A stretch of 19,436 nucleotides of DNA from an uncultured Lachnospiraceae bacterium (lineage in GTDB: Bacteria > Bacillota > Clostridia > Lachnospirales > Lachnospiraceae), in assembly GCA_900554205.1 (NCBI GenBank), contig USGM01000060.1:1-19436 (forward strand). The letters run 5' to 3'. The notes under the pieces are model-generated. The model ran no database searches and was not told the DNA's origin. It worked only from the letters and a program-made list of their open reading frames with translations. Every line of letters begins with the position of its first letter. Position 1 is the first letter of the stretch. Of the stretch, positions 7,642 to 14,034 are shown one piece after another. The translations under genes and the position numbers were made by a program.

Positions 7642-9453
7642 ATGAAATATATTCCTACAGGAAATGAATATGTCACTTTGGACAGAATCGGTGAGGAGCA
7701 TGCCGGAATAGAAGCAATTTCTGTCCTGCACATGGGTTATAAAGGGATCCTGGAAATTGCGGGAGGAAAAGAGAAAGGTCTGATGCGTCCTTACTGTGTC
7801 TGCAACGGAGAGGCGGTGGAGATCAGCAACCCGGTTTGGGAGAGAAAACACAACTGGCTTCCGTCCTTTCGGTTTGAGAACGAAAGCCTGCTGCTGGAGG
7901 GAGTTATTTTTGCTCCGCCCGGAGAACGGGGATTTTTCTATTCTCTGACCTTATCGAATAAGAAGACGGAGCAGCTGGACATTGCTCTTGGTCTGGAGGG
8001 CAGCATTCACGGGCTGCATCATATCATGAATGAATCCAGATGCATGAAGGTGACAAAGGAGGTAAAGAGCAGCAACTGGAATCACAGTGTCGTTTTCAGC
8101 TTTGTCGGGGAAACTGATATTTTGTCGCTGGCTCCGATCTTTGACAAAGAAAAGGAGACAATCGTCGAGGAAGTTTCGGAGAATGGATCGGATATTGCGT
8201 ATCGTTTCTATAAAATGCAGAGTCTTGCCGCCGGAGAAAAGATAAGCTTTGACGGAATCTGGGGACTGGGCTATGAGGAGGTCTCGGCATCTACCTCGGC
8301 AAAGGAATTATTGCGGCACGGGATTGAATGGGAATATGGGCAGACGGTGCGAAGGCTGGAACAGCTCTGCAATTCCAGAGGAAAAGGGCAGATGCTTTCC
8401 GAAGAAATTCAGAAGATTTCGGATACGAATGCTCTGTTTTGTTACTACTATGCATCGGGAAGGACGATCGACACGGAGGAGGCGGTAATGGTTACGTCGC
8501 GCAGCGACAGATATTATGTCAGCGCTGCCTTCTGGGACAGGGATGCGATGCTCTGGGCATTTCCCTGTATTCTGGAGATGGATGCGGTGTATGCGCGGGA
8601 ACTTTTGTTATATGTGTTCGGAAGACAGAGGCGCAACATCGGTATGCACAGCAGATATATCGACGGGACTCTTCTGGAGCCGGGATTCGAGCTGGATGAA
8701 CTGGCGGCACCTGTATACGCATTGACAAACTACTGTATGGAGACCGGTGACAGAGAGATTCTGCGGCATCCGTATGTGGAGGAAGGGATCCGGCTCGTAC
8801 TGAAAAGGCTGGAACAGTACAAACATCCCCAGACAGAGCTCTATGAAACCTTTTTGCTTCCCTCGGACGACGAGACGGAATATTTCTATGTGACGTATGA
8901 CAATGCACTGCTGAGCGTTACGCTTGAGAGGCTTGGGAAGGTCATACAGGAGGAAGGGCTGGATGCGGAAGCGGCGCTGCTGCTCCAAAAGGCGGACAGT
9001 ATCCGGCGGGCGGTGCTGGAGCACTGCGTGGTCGAGAACGATGGGAAAAAAGTTTATGCATGGGCGGTTGACTTAAAGGGAAAGTCAAAAATCTATGATG
9101 AGCCGCCCGGAAGCCTGCAGCTATTGGCTTACTATGGATTTGTTGACCGGAAGGATGAGACCTATCGTAACACGGTCAGCCTGATCCGCAGCAGACAATA
9201 TGAGTTTTCCTTTGAGGGCTGCTATATTGACGAAATTGGCTGTGCCCATGCAGCACATCCATGGATTCTGAGCCTTGCAAACAGTCTGCTGTGCGGCGAC
9301 AGGCAACACGCGCTCATGCTGCTGGAGAGAATGTCCATGGATAACGGGATAGCGTGCGAGAGTGTATATGAGAATGACGGAACCTGTGCGACAGGCGCAG
9401 CATTCGGAACCTGTGCCGGTTTTCTGGCATATGCAATCAACTACGAAAAATAG
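7642..9453 (+). CDS. (alpha/alpha)6-barrel glycosidase (six-hairpin superfamily), probable alpha-glucosidase
   Basis: The 603-residue protein looks two-domain. An N-terminal beta-sandwich (about 1-215) is followed by a helical toroid (about 230-600), the architecture of GH15-, GH63- and GH125-like enzymes. Visible landmarks are FWDRDAMLWAFP (297-308), GFELDELAAPVYAL (348-361), YDEPPGSLQLL (485-495) and ACESVYENDG (571-580). Candidate catalytic acids are Glu353 or Asp352, and Glu573; I infer these from position only. No signal peptide is present, so it acts in the cytoplasm. Being last in the operon after GH66, it plausibly trims the oligosaccharides to glucose. The start is ATG 7642, 23 bases past the regulator, with only a weak GGGG binding site. 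I am confident of the fold class but not of the exact GH family or bond specificity. Confidence 0.75.
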   Translation: MKYIPTGNEYVTLDRIGEEHAGIEAISVLHMGYKGILEIAGGKEKGLMRPYCVCNGEAVEISNPVWERKHNWLPSFRFENESLLLEGVIFAPPGERGFFYSLTLSNKKTEQLDIALGLEGSIHGLHHIMNESRCMKVTKEVKSSNWNHSVVFSFVGETDILSLAPIFDKEKETIVEEVSENGSDIAYRFYKMQSLAAGEKISFDGIWGLGYEEVSASTSAKELLRHGIEWEYGQTVRRLEQLCNSRGKGQMLSEEIQKISDTNALFCYYYASGRTIDTEEAVMVTSRSDRYYVSAAFWDRDAMLWAFPCILEMDAVYARELLLYVFGRQRRNIGMHSRYIDGTLLEPGFELDELAAPVYALTNYCMETGDREILRHPYVEEGIRLVLKRLEQYKHPQTELYETFLLPSDDETEYFYVTYDNALLSVTLERLGKVIQEEGLDAEAALLLQKADSIRRAVLEHCVVENDGKKVYAWAVDLKGKSKIYDEPPGSLQLLAYYGFVDRKDETYRNTVSLIRSRQYEFSFEGCYIDEIGCAHAAHPWILSLANSLLCGDRQHALMLLERMSMDNGIACESVYENDGTCATGAAFGTCAGFLAYAINYEK

Positions 9454-9462
9454 AGTTTTCAG

Positions 9463-9493
9463 ACAGCACCGGGGTGGTTCGCTCCGGTGCTGT
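9463..9493 (+). terminator. Hairpin closing the sugar operon
   Basis: ACAGCACCGG at 9463-9472 pairs perfectly with CCGGTGCTGT at 9484-9493, with two more possible pairs inside and a loop near 9475-9481. It begins 10 bases after the last stop codon. The tail (GCTGTTATCTG) is a poor T tract, so termination may be partial. Confidence 0.6.
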
Positions 9494-9530
9494 GCTGTTA
9501 TCTGCACTGAACAGAAAATAAAGATATGGA

Positions 9531-9559
9531 TAGACGTTAAATAAATGTTGTGATAGAAT
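9531..9559 (+). promoter_or_regulatory. Promoter of the zinc-ribbon membrane protein gene
   Basis: TAGACG (9531-9536), a 17-bp spacer and TAGAAT (9554-9559), with a TG one base before the -10 (TGATAGAAT). The -35 matches TTGACA at four of six positions and the -10 matches TATAAT at five of six. The GTG start is 40 bases downstream of the -10. Confidence 0.55.
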
Positions 9560-9598
9560 TATCTGGAAAAACGTGGAATCAGAAAAAGAGGGGAAAAC

Positions 9599-10447
9599 GT
9601 GAAGATAAAATGTGATTGGTGTGAACAGTGGATCAACGATTATGATCAGACATGCCCGAATTGCGGCGGTGTGAACCAGCATTACACGAGACAGGCGAAC
9701 GATGTACCGAAGACGATAGAGGAGCTGAAGGCATGGGCAGCGGAGAAGAAGCTGCCGCTCAGTGAGATGCGCACGTTTATCGGCGAGGACTATCGAGGCG
9801 CAAAGGCATTCGGCATCTATAAGGACGAGGAGACAGGAAAGTTCATCGTATATAAGAATAAGGCGGACGGAACCCGCGCTGTGCGCTATGAGGGCACGGA
9901 CGAGGCGTATGCGGTCAACGAGCTCTATATGAAGATGAAGGAGCGGGTCGCAGAGCAGAAGGCACATCAGAGCACGTCTTCCGCGCCGAAGAGAAGCAAC
10001 ACGCCGAACACAGGGGGAAAATACCCCAAGAAGAAAAGCTCAATCGGGAAAACCCTGTTCTGGCTGTTCTGTTTTATGTGTATTGCACCGGCGGTCGGTA
10101 CGATGATACTTGCCTTTGTCCTCGACTCGAATACCCCGGGCAGAGGTTATTACGATTATAACGGTACACCTTATTATTATAGCAACGACTGGTATGAATG
10201 GTCGGGCGACAGCTGGATCGAGGCGCCGTATTCTTCGTGGATGGATCACGATTATGCCGATTATTATGACTCCTATGGCTATGACAGCGGGGCGGATTAT
10301 GATAACTTTGCAGATTCCCCGTACTACAGCACCGAAAGTGACACGAGCTGGGATAACGGAAGCGACTGGAACGACAGCTGGGATGATGACTGGGGCAATG
10401 ATGACAGCTGGAATGACAGCTGGGACGACTGGGATTCTGACTGGTGA
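9599..10447 (+). CDS. Zinc-ribbon, single-pass membrane protein with Trp/Asp-rich acidic tail
   Basis: I do not recognise a named function. The 282-residue protein starts at GTG 9599, with AGGGG at 9589-9593 five bases before it. It has a zinc ribbon (Cys5, Cys8, Cys19, Cys22, as two CxxC pairs) and a soluble alpha/beta segment to about residue 125 (FGIYKDEETGKFIVYKNKAD). A Ser/Pro/Lys linker follows, then one membrane helix (about 147-171, TLFWLFCFMCIAPAVGTMILAF). The final 110 residues are Tyr/Trp/Asp-rich and end in a repetitive tail. With Lys before the helix, the zinc ribbon should be cytoplasmic and the acidic tail outside. It has its own promoter and terminator, so it is independent of cas3 even though it lies next to it. 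A sensor or envelope-associated scaffold is possible but unproven. Confidence 0.82.
   Translation: MKIKCDWCEQWINDYDQTCPNCGGVNQHYTRQANDVPKTIEELKAWAAEKKLPLSEMRTFIGEDYRGAKAFGIYKDEETGKFIVYKNKADGTRAVRYEGTDEAYAVNELYMKMKERVAEQKAHQSTSSAPKRSNTPNTGGKYPKKKSSIGKTLFWLFCFMCIAPAVGTMILAFVLDSNTPGRGYYDYNGTPYYYSNDWYEWSGDSWIEAPYSSWMDHDYADYYDSYGYDSGADYDNFADSPYYSTESDTSWDNGSDWNDSWDDDWGNDDSWNDSWDDWDSDW
10340..10444 (+). repeat. Degenerate tandem coding repeats (Asp/Trp tail)
   Basis: The last 35 codons before the stop encode 14 Asp and 8 Trp. Units such as NDSWDD recur every 4-14 residues, and the DNA repeats GACAGCTGGGA-like and GATGAC blocks. Slippage here could change tail length between strains. Confidence 0.7.
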
Positions 10448-10468
10448 TAAGGAAAAGAAATGAAGATG

Positions 10469-10506
10469 GGAGCAGTATTTCGTAAAAGAAGTGCTGTTCC
10501 TTTTTT
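10469..10506 (+). terminator. Strong intrinsic terminator upstream of cas3
   Basis: GGAGCAGTATTTC (10469-10481) pairs with GAAGTGCTGTTCC (10488-10500) in a 13-bp stem with G-T pairs, a six-base loop and an immediate run of six Ts (10501-10506). It lies 22 bases past the membrane-protein stop. It overlaps the 5' extension of the cas3 frame, which argues against cas3 starting at ATG 10460. Confidence 0.9.
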
Positions 10507-10532
10507 GAATCCGTTTTATGGGACACAAAGAG

Positions 10533-10541
10533 TGTTAAGAT
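10533..10541 (+). promoter_or_regulatory. Possible extended -10 promoter for cas3
   Basis: TGTTAAGAT reads as TGn plus TAAGAT (five of six matches to TATAAT), with only a weak TTTTAT about 16 bases before the hexamer. cas3 needs a promoter between the terminator ending at 10506 and its start at 10610, and this is the best candidate I see. It is tentative. Confidence 0.3.
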
Positions 10542-10609
10542 CAAAGAGAATCGGACTTAAAATAAAAATGAAATTTGGAAACAGAAAAAAGTGGAAAGGA
10601 AATGATCAA

Positions 10610-12835
10610 ATGGCAGATGAAGGGATGACAAATGATAGGGCATTGATCGCGCATCGGAATGAGGATGGTGAGATTCAGCCGTTGACCTCACATCTTGTGG
10701 GTACTGCGAGGTATGCGAGGGACTTCGCCGCGGAATTTGGCTGCGGGGATGCAGGGGAATTTTGCGGTCTGCTGCACGACATCGGCAAGAGCTCAGAGGC
10801 TTCCCAGAAGAGAATGTATGACCCGGAGCATCATCCAAGGGTGGATCACTCGACAGCGGGAGCGAAGGAGGCACTAAATATTAATCAGGAAAATCTTCCC
10901 GCTGCGGTGGCGATTGCCGCCCATCACAGCGGACTGATGGATGTTGGAAGTCCCAGGGTGGCGGAGGAGGGAACCTTCTTCGGACGAATGAAGAGCAATA
11001 TACCTGACTACAGTTGCTGGAAGACGGATGTGTACCCCGGACTCCGGCTGAAGGAGGAGAAGGTGACTCCCGCTTTTTCGGATGTATTCGGCATCGGATT
11101 CTTTACGAGAATGCTCTATTCCTGTCTGGTGGATGCGGATTATCTGGATACGGAGGGCTTTATGCGCCGGAACATACAGAGAGGCGGCTACTGCACAAAG
11201 GAAGAACTGGCGGAAAAGTTCCAAAGCCATATTGCAAAGTGGACAGAAAAAGCCGAGGACCTCAGAAAGGTGCAGAGCGAAGGGGTGGAGATCAGTGAAG
11301 CGGACAGGCTCTGTATTTCGCGGACGGATATTTTGCAGGAGTGCATGGAGAAGGGAAAGGAGCTTCCGAGAGGATTATATACCTTAACGGTGCCGACCGG
11401 TGGGGGAAAGACGACGGCGTCGATGGGGTTTGCACTTAACCATATCTGCAGCCGGGAGATGAAGCGGATTATTTATGTCATTCCCTATACGTCCATAATC
11501 GACCAGAATGCGGAAGTGTTTGAAGGCATTCTCGGGAATGAGAATGTGGTAGAGCATCATTCCGGGGTGCTGTACGACCTGACAGAAGGAGAGGATGGGG
11601 AAATCCAGCGGCGAAAGGCACTTGCTACGGAAAACTGGGACGCGCCGGTCATCGTGACGACTGCCGTGCAGTTCTTTGAATCCCTGTTTGGCATTAGGAG
11701 CTCTGTCTGCAGAAAGCTTCATAATCTCGCAAACAGCGTTATCATTTTTGACGAGGCGCAGACCCTGCCGATACCCTATCTGAAGCCTTGCGTGGCGGCG
11801 ATGGCGGAGCTTGTGAAGAACTATCGCTCGACGGTAGTCCTTTGTACGGCAACGCAGCCGGCGCTCGGAGAAATGTTCCAGAAATACCTTCCGCAGACGG
11901 AAATGCAGGAAATCTGTGGTCACACGCAGGACTTATTTGCGCAATTTGAGCGTGTGACGCTGGAAAACAGGGGCGTGCTGTCGATGGCGGAGCTTGAGGG
12001 ACTGCTTCGGGGACAGAGGCAGGTGCTCTGTGTTGTCAATACGAGAAGAACTGCGCAGAAGCTGTATCAGGATTTGAAGGGAGAGGGTGTGTACTGTCTG
12101 ACGACACTTTTATGTCCTGTGACACGAAAGAGGAAAATTGCGGAAATCAGGAAAAGACTCTCGGAGGGTAAAGAATGCGTGGTGATTGCAACGTCACTGA
12201 TCGAAGCTGGTGTGAATCTGGACTTTTATCAGGTTTACCGTCAGGAGGCAGGGTTGGACTCACTGATTCAGGCAGCGGGCAGATGTAACCGGAATGGAGA
12301 GCGGACTGCCGGAGAAAGCATGGTGTATTCGTTCCGGCTGGAAGGGGAGGAAAACAGATTCCAGGCGCAGAGTGTTGCGGCGATGCGGGAGACCTGGCGC
12401 AGATACGAAAAGGTAAATTCACCGGAGGCAATAACTTTTTATTTCAGCTATCTCCGCAGCCTGCTCGGGGAGGAGAATCTGGATCAGAAGGGCATTATGA
12501 AAGCACTGGACGGAAAGAGCAATCTGCTCCCGTTTAAAACAGTGGCAGAGCGCTTTAAACTCATAGAAAATTCCATGCGCACGGTATATATTCCGGTGGA
12601 CGGTACCAAAGACCTGCTGAAACAGGTAGCAGAGGGGACTGCCGACAGAAATACCTTCCGCAGACTGGGGCAATATGCGGTCAATGTTTATGAACAGCAT
12701 TTCGCGGCACTTTGGGAGCACGGCTGTCTGGAGGAGATCAGCAGAAATGTATTTGTACTCAGGGACATGAACCAGTATAACGAGGATACCGGGTTGCAGA
12801 TGGAGGTGGAGATGGGCTTCGGATATATGGCATAG
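10610..12835 (+). CDS. cas3: CRISPR-associated helicase/nuclease Cas3 (type I-C)
   Basis: Cas3 is recruited to DNA bound by Cascade and then unwinds and shreds it. From ATG 10610 (AAGGA nine bases upstream) the protein has 741 residues, normal for I-C. An HD nuclease domain comes first, with His28, the LLHDIGK motif (His56, Asp57), VDHS (His80), AHHSG (His105, His106) and a VDADYLD segment (from Val174). The SF2 helicase follows, with Walker A VPTGGGKT (261-268), FDEAQ (380-384), CTATQPAL (412-419) and the motif VI region LIQAAGRCNRNG. All key residues appear present, so it should be active. The frame stays open back to an ATG at 10460, but that stretch is the terminator and promoter of the region. 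A second in-frame ATG lies five codons after the chosen one. cas3 is separated from the rest of the cas genes by 515 bases that carry a new promoter. Confidence 0.95.
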   Translation: MADEGMTNDRALIAHRNEDGEIQPLTSHLVGTARYARDFAAEFGCGDAGEFCGLLHDIGKSSEASQKRMYDPEHHPRVDHSTAGAKEALNINQENLPAAVAIAAHHSGLMDVGSPRVAEEGTFFGRMKSNIPDYSCWKTDVYPGLRLKEEKVTPAFSDVFGIGFFTRMLYSCLVDADYLDTEGFMRRNIQRGGYCTKEELAEKFQSHIAKWTEKAEDLRKVQSEGVEISEADRLCISRTDILQECMEKGKELPRGLYTLTVPTGGGKTTASMGFALNHICSREMKRIIYVIPYTSIIDQNAEVFEGILGNENVVEHHSGVLYDLTEGEDGEIQRRKALATENWDAPVIVTTAVQFFESLFGIRSSVCRKLHNLANSVIIFDEAQTLPIPYLKPCVAAMAELVKNYRSTVVLCTATQPALGEMFQKYLPQTEMQEICGHTQDLFAQFERVTLENRGVLSMAELEGLLRGQRQVLCVVNTRRTAQKLYQDLKGEGVYCLTTLLCPVTRKRKIAEIRKRLSEGKECVVIATSLIEAGVNLDFYQVYRQEAGLDSLIQAAGRCNRNGERTAGESMVYSFRLEGEENRFQAQSVAAMRETWRRYEKVNSPEAITFYFSYLRSLLGEENLDQKGIMKALDGKSNLLPFKTVAERFKLIENSMRTVYIPVDGTKDLLKQVAEGTADRNTFRRLGQYAVNVYEQHFAALWEHGCLEEISRNVFVLRDMNQYNEDTGLQMEVEMGFGYMA

Positions 12836-12841
12836 TACACG

Positions 12842-12870
12842 TTCGGGCGACAGAAGCCTGTCGCCCGGAA
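12842..12870 (+). terminator. Stem-loop just past cas3 (possible terminator)
   Basis: GGGCGACAG (12845-12853) pairs perfectly with CTGTCGCCC (12858-12866) around a four-base loop. Outer imperfect pairing (ACACGTT with AACATGT) can lengthen the stem to 12837-12876. No T tract follows immediately; the first run of Ts begins at 12892. It may terminate weakly or stabilise the cas3 mRNA end. Confidence 0.45.
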
Positions 12871-12893
12871 ACATGTTACACTGCTATATAATT

Positions 12894-12915
12894 TTTCAAT
12901 CCACACCCGAAAGTG
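12894..12915 (-). other. Possible degenerate CRISPR repeat (handle core only)
   Basis: Read on the minus strand, this stretch ends in GTGTGGATTGAAA. The last nine bases (GGATTGAAA) are identical to the 3' handle core of the array repeat, and several more positions match upstream. The hairpin half of the repeat is not conserved. It could be a chance match, a decayed repeat, or the pseudo-repeat of a crRNA-like regulatory RNA. Only the 9-nt identity is directly seen. Confidence 0.25.
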
Positions 12916-12921
12916 ACATAT

Positions 12922-13086
12922 ATGAGTTTATATGATGTGGCACGAAAAATCAAGGATAATCAGGAGCGGCTTCAGAGCGTGGCGTGGGGCTATAATTATA
13001 AAAATTGGGATGATAAATTTTTGTTGACATTTTTGATTGATGGATATATTATAGTGTCAGTAAGAACAACTTTACATTATACATAA
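12922..13086 (+). CDS. Small open reading frame in the cas3-cas5c gap (doubtful)
   Basis: ATG 12922 opens a 54-codon frame beginning MSLYDVARKIKDNQERLQ and ending TTLHYT. The N-terminal half looks protein-like (amphipathic, KIKDNQERLQ) and the middle is hydrophobic (FLLTFLIDGYIIVSV). I recognise no family. There is no good ribosome binding site. An extended -10-like TGCTATATA at 12882-12890 could drive it. Its 3' part coincides with the strong promoter of the cas operon, so the frame may be accidental or a gene remnant. Confidence 0.25.
   Translation: MSLYDVARKIKDNQERLQSVAWGYNYKNWDDKFLLTFLIDGYIIVSVRTTLHYT
13024..13052 (+). promoter_or_regulatory. Near-consensus promoter for cas5c-cas8c-cas7-cas4-cas1-cas2
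   Basis: TTGACA (13024-13029, perfect), a 17-bp spacer, and TATTAT (13047-13052, five of six). The predicted transcript start is near 13059, leaving a long untranslated leader of about 290 bases before the cas5c start. That leader contains a palindrome and a large inverted-repeat element. Confidence 0.8.
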
Positions 13087-13118
13087 TGAACAATAGAAAT
13101 TGGGCAGAGATGTATAGA

Positions 13119-13132
13119 AAATTGCGCAATTT
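13119..13132 (+). promoter_or_regulatory. 14-bp perfect palindrome in the cas operon leader
   Basis: AAATTGCGCAATTT is perfectly self-complementary. It lies about 60 bases past the predicted start of transcription and four bases before the large inverted-repeat element. It could be an operator for a dimeric repressor. No regulator for it is visible in the window. Confidence 0.45.
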
Positions 13133-13135
13133 AAA

Positions 13136-13302
13136 ATTTATAAGTAACAGTTGTACAGAATGCACATGACCACAAGCAGTGCACTCTGGAGCCGCTGGCA
13201 CTTAGCTGGCGTACTTTGACAGCTTATGTGCCGCTGCGAGCGGAAGGTAGCGAAAGCGTGCCTGCGGTGGTCAGTGCATTTTGTGCAACGTCACTTGTGA
13301 AT
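13136..13302 (+). ncRNA. Long inverted-repeat structured element in the cas5c 5' UTR (riboregulator-like or MITE-like)
   Basis: Arms at 13136-13173 and 13267-13302 are complementary over about 36 bases, with a few G-T pairs and two single-base bulges (for example TGACCAC with GTGGTCA, AATGCAC with GTGCATT). Inside, CCGCT+GGCAC+AGCTG (13192-13208) pairs with CAGCT+GTGCC+AGCGG (13220-13243) as a first hairpin. AGGTAGC-GAAA-GCGTGCCT (13245-13263) forms a second one, capped by a GNRA tetraloop with one bulge. The result is a branched structure on a long closing helix. It ends at the base before an AGGAGGAG sequence (13303-13310) and 48 bases before cas5c. It resembles no riboswitch that I recognise. 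Terminal inverted arms of this length also suit a non-autonomous mobile element. I see no clear target duplication. Confidence 0.6.
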
Positions 13303-13312
13303 AGGAGGAGTT

Positions 13313-13366
13313 TTGCAACCATCTAAATATTTGGAAAGGAGAGAGAAAACTTGGCAATCAAGGTAG
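13313..13366 (+). CDS. Possible 17-codon leader peptide overlapping the cas5c start (tentative)
   Basis: TTG 13313 sits four bases after a strong AGGAGG (13303-13308) and opens a frame of 17 codons (MQPSKYLERREKTWQSR, then TAG). It overlaps the first 16 bases of cas5c in another frame. Its strong binding site would otherwise have no start codon to serve. Translation through it could open or mask the cas5c site. Nothing else supports it. Confidence 0.2.
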   Translation: MQPSKYLERREKTWQSR

Positions 13367-14034
13367 AAGTATGGGGAGACTATGCATGCTTTTCCAGACC
13401 CGAAATGAAGACGGAGCGAGTCAGCTATGACATGATGACACCGTCTGCGGCGCGGGGACTTCTGGAAGCCGTGTACTGGCATCCCGGCTTAAAATGGATC
13501 ATTGACAAAATCTATCTCATGAAGCCGATCCTGCTGACAAGACGGCAGCCGGAAGAATGCGGTATCCGGATGACGAGCATCAAACGAAATGAGATAAAGT
13601 CTAAGGTGTCTGCAAACAATGTGCGGTCTGTGATGACAGGCGGAAAAGGGGAGCTTTATCTGGATACCTCGTATGAACGCAACCAGAGGACATCACTGAT
13701 TCTGCAGGATGTGCATTATGTGATAGAAGCGCATTTTGAAATAGGTGCAGACGCTCATGAGGAAGATAATGCAGGAAAGTTTCAGGATATCATGAGACGC
13801 AGACTGAAAAGAGGACAATGCTATTACCAGCCCTATTTTGGAACCAGGGAATTTCCCGCGCATTTCAGGGAATGGGAGGGCGGTTCCATTGAGACCATCC
13901 CGCTGACAAAGGATCTCGGCTATATGCTCTATGATCTCGATTACAGTGAGAAGGAGAATATCCGACCCATGTTTTTCCGGGCACAGCTGACGGATGGTGT
14001 ACTGGATTTAAGGAATTGTGAGGTGATTATGTGA
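13351..14034 (+). CDS. cas5c: Cas5c, crRNA-processing Cascade subunit (type I-C)
   Basis: In type I-C, Cas5 replaces Cas6: it cuts the repeat hairpin and stays on the 5' handle. The 227-residue protein starts at TTG 13351, with GGAG nine bases upstream (13338-13341). It opens with the family's first beta strand (MAIKVEVWGDYACFSRPEMK). The conserved PSAARGLLEAVYWHP (31-45) and NQRTSLILQDVHYVIEAHFE (111-130) blocks are present, as is GTREFPAHF (164-172). Tyr42 probably corresponds to the catalytic tyrosine described for the Bacillus halodurans enzyme; this is an inference from position. Its stop overlaps the cas8c start by four bases. The protein is complete. Confidence 0.94.
   Translation: MAIKVEVWGDYACFSRPEMKTERVSYDMMTPSAARGLLEAVYWHPGLKWIIDKIYLMKPILLTRRQPEECGIRMTSIKRNEIKSKVSANNVRSVMTGGKGELYLDTSYERNQRTSLILQDVHYVIEAHFEIGADAHEEDNAGKFQDIMRRRLKRGQCYYQPYFGTREFPAHFREWEGGSIETIPLTKDLGYMLYDLDYSEKENIRPMFFRAQLTDGVLDLRNCEVIM

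Noticed and set aside
10460..10609. Upstream in-frame ATG that would extend Cas3 by 50 residues
   Set aside because: The extension crosses a 13-bp terminator stem with a T6 tail and has a Lys/Arg-rich unstructured translation; ATG 10610 has a good binding site and precedes the HD domain normally.
13136..13302. A tRNA, c-di-GMP riboswitch, T-box or group II intron domain in the cas leader
   Set aside because: No anticodon/T-loop pattern, no CACGCAAA-type GEMM core, no T-box TGG bulge sequence, and the GAAA hairpin lacks the AGC-anchored domain V form.
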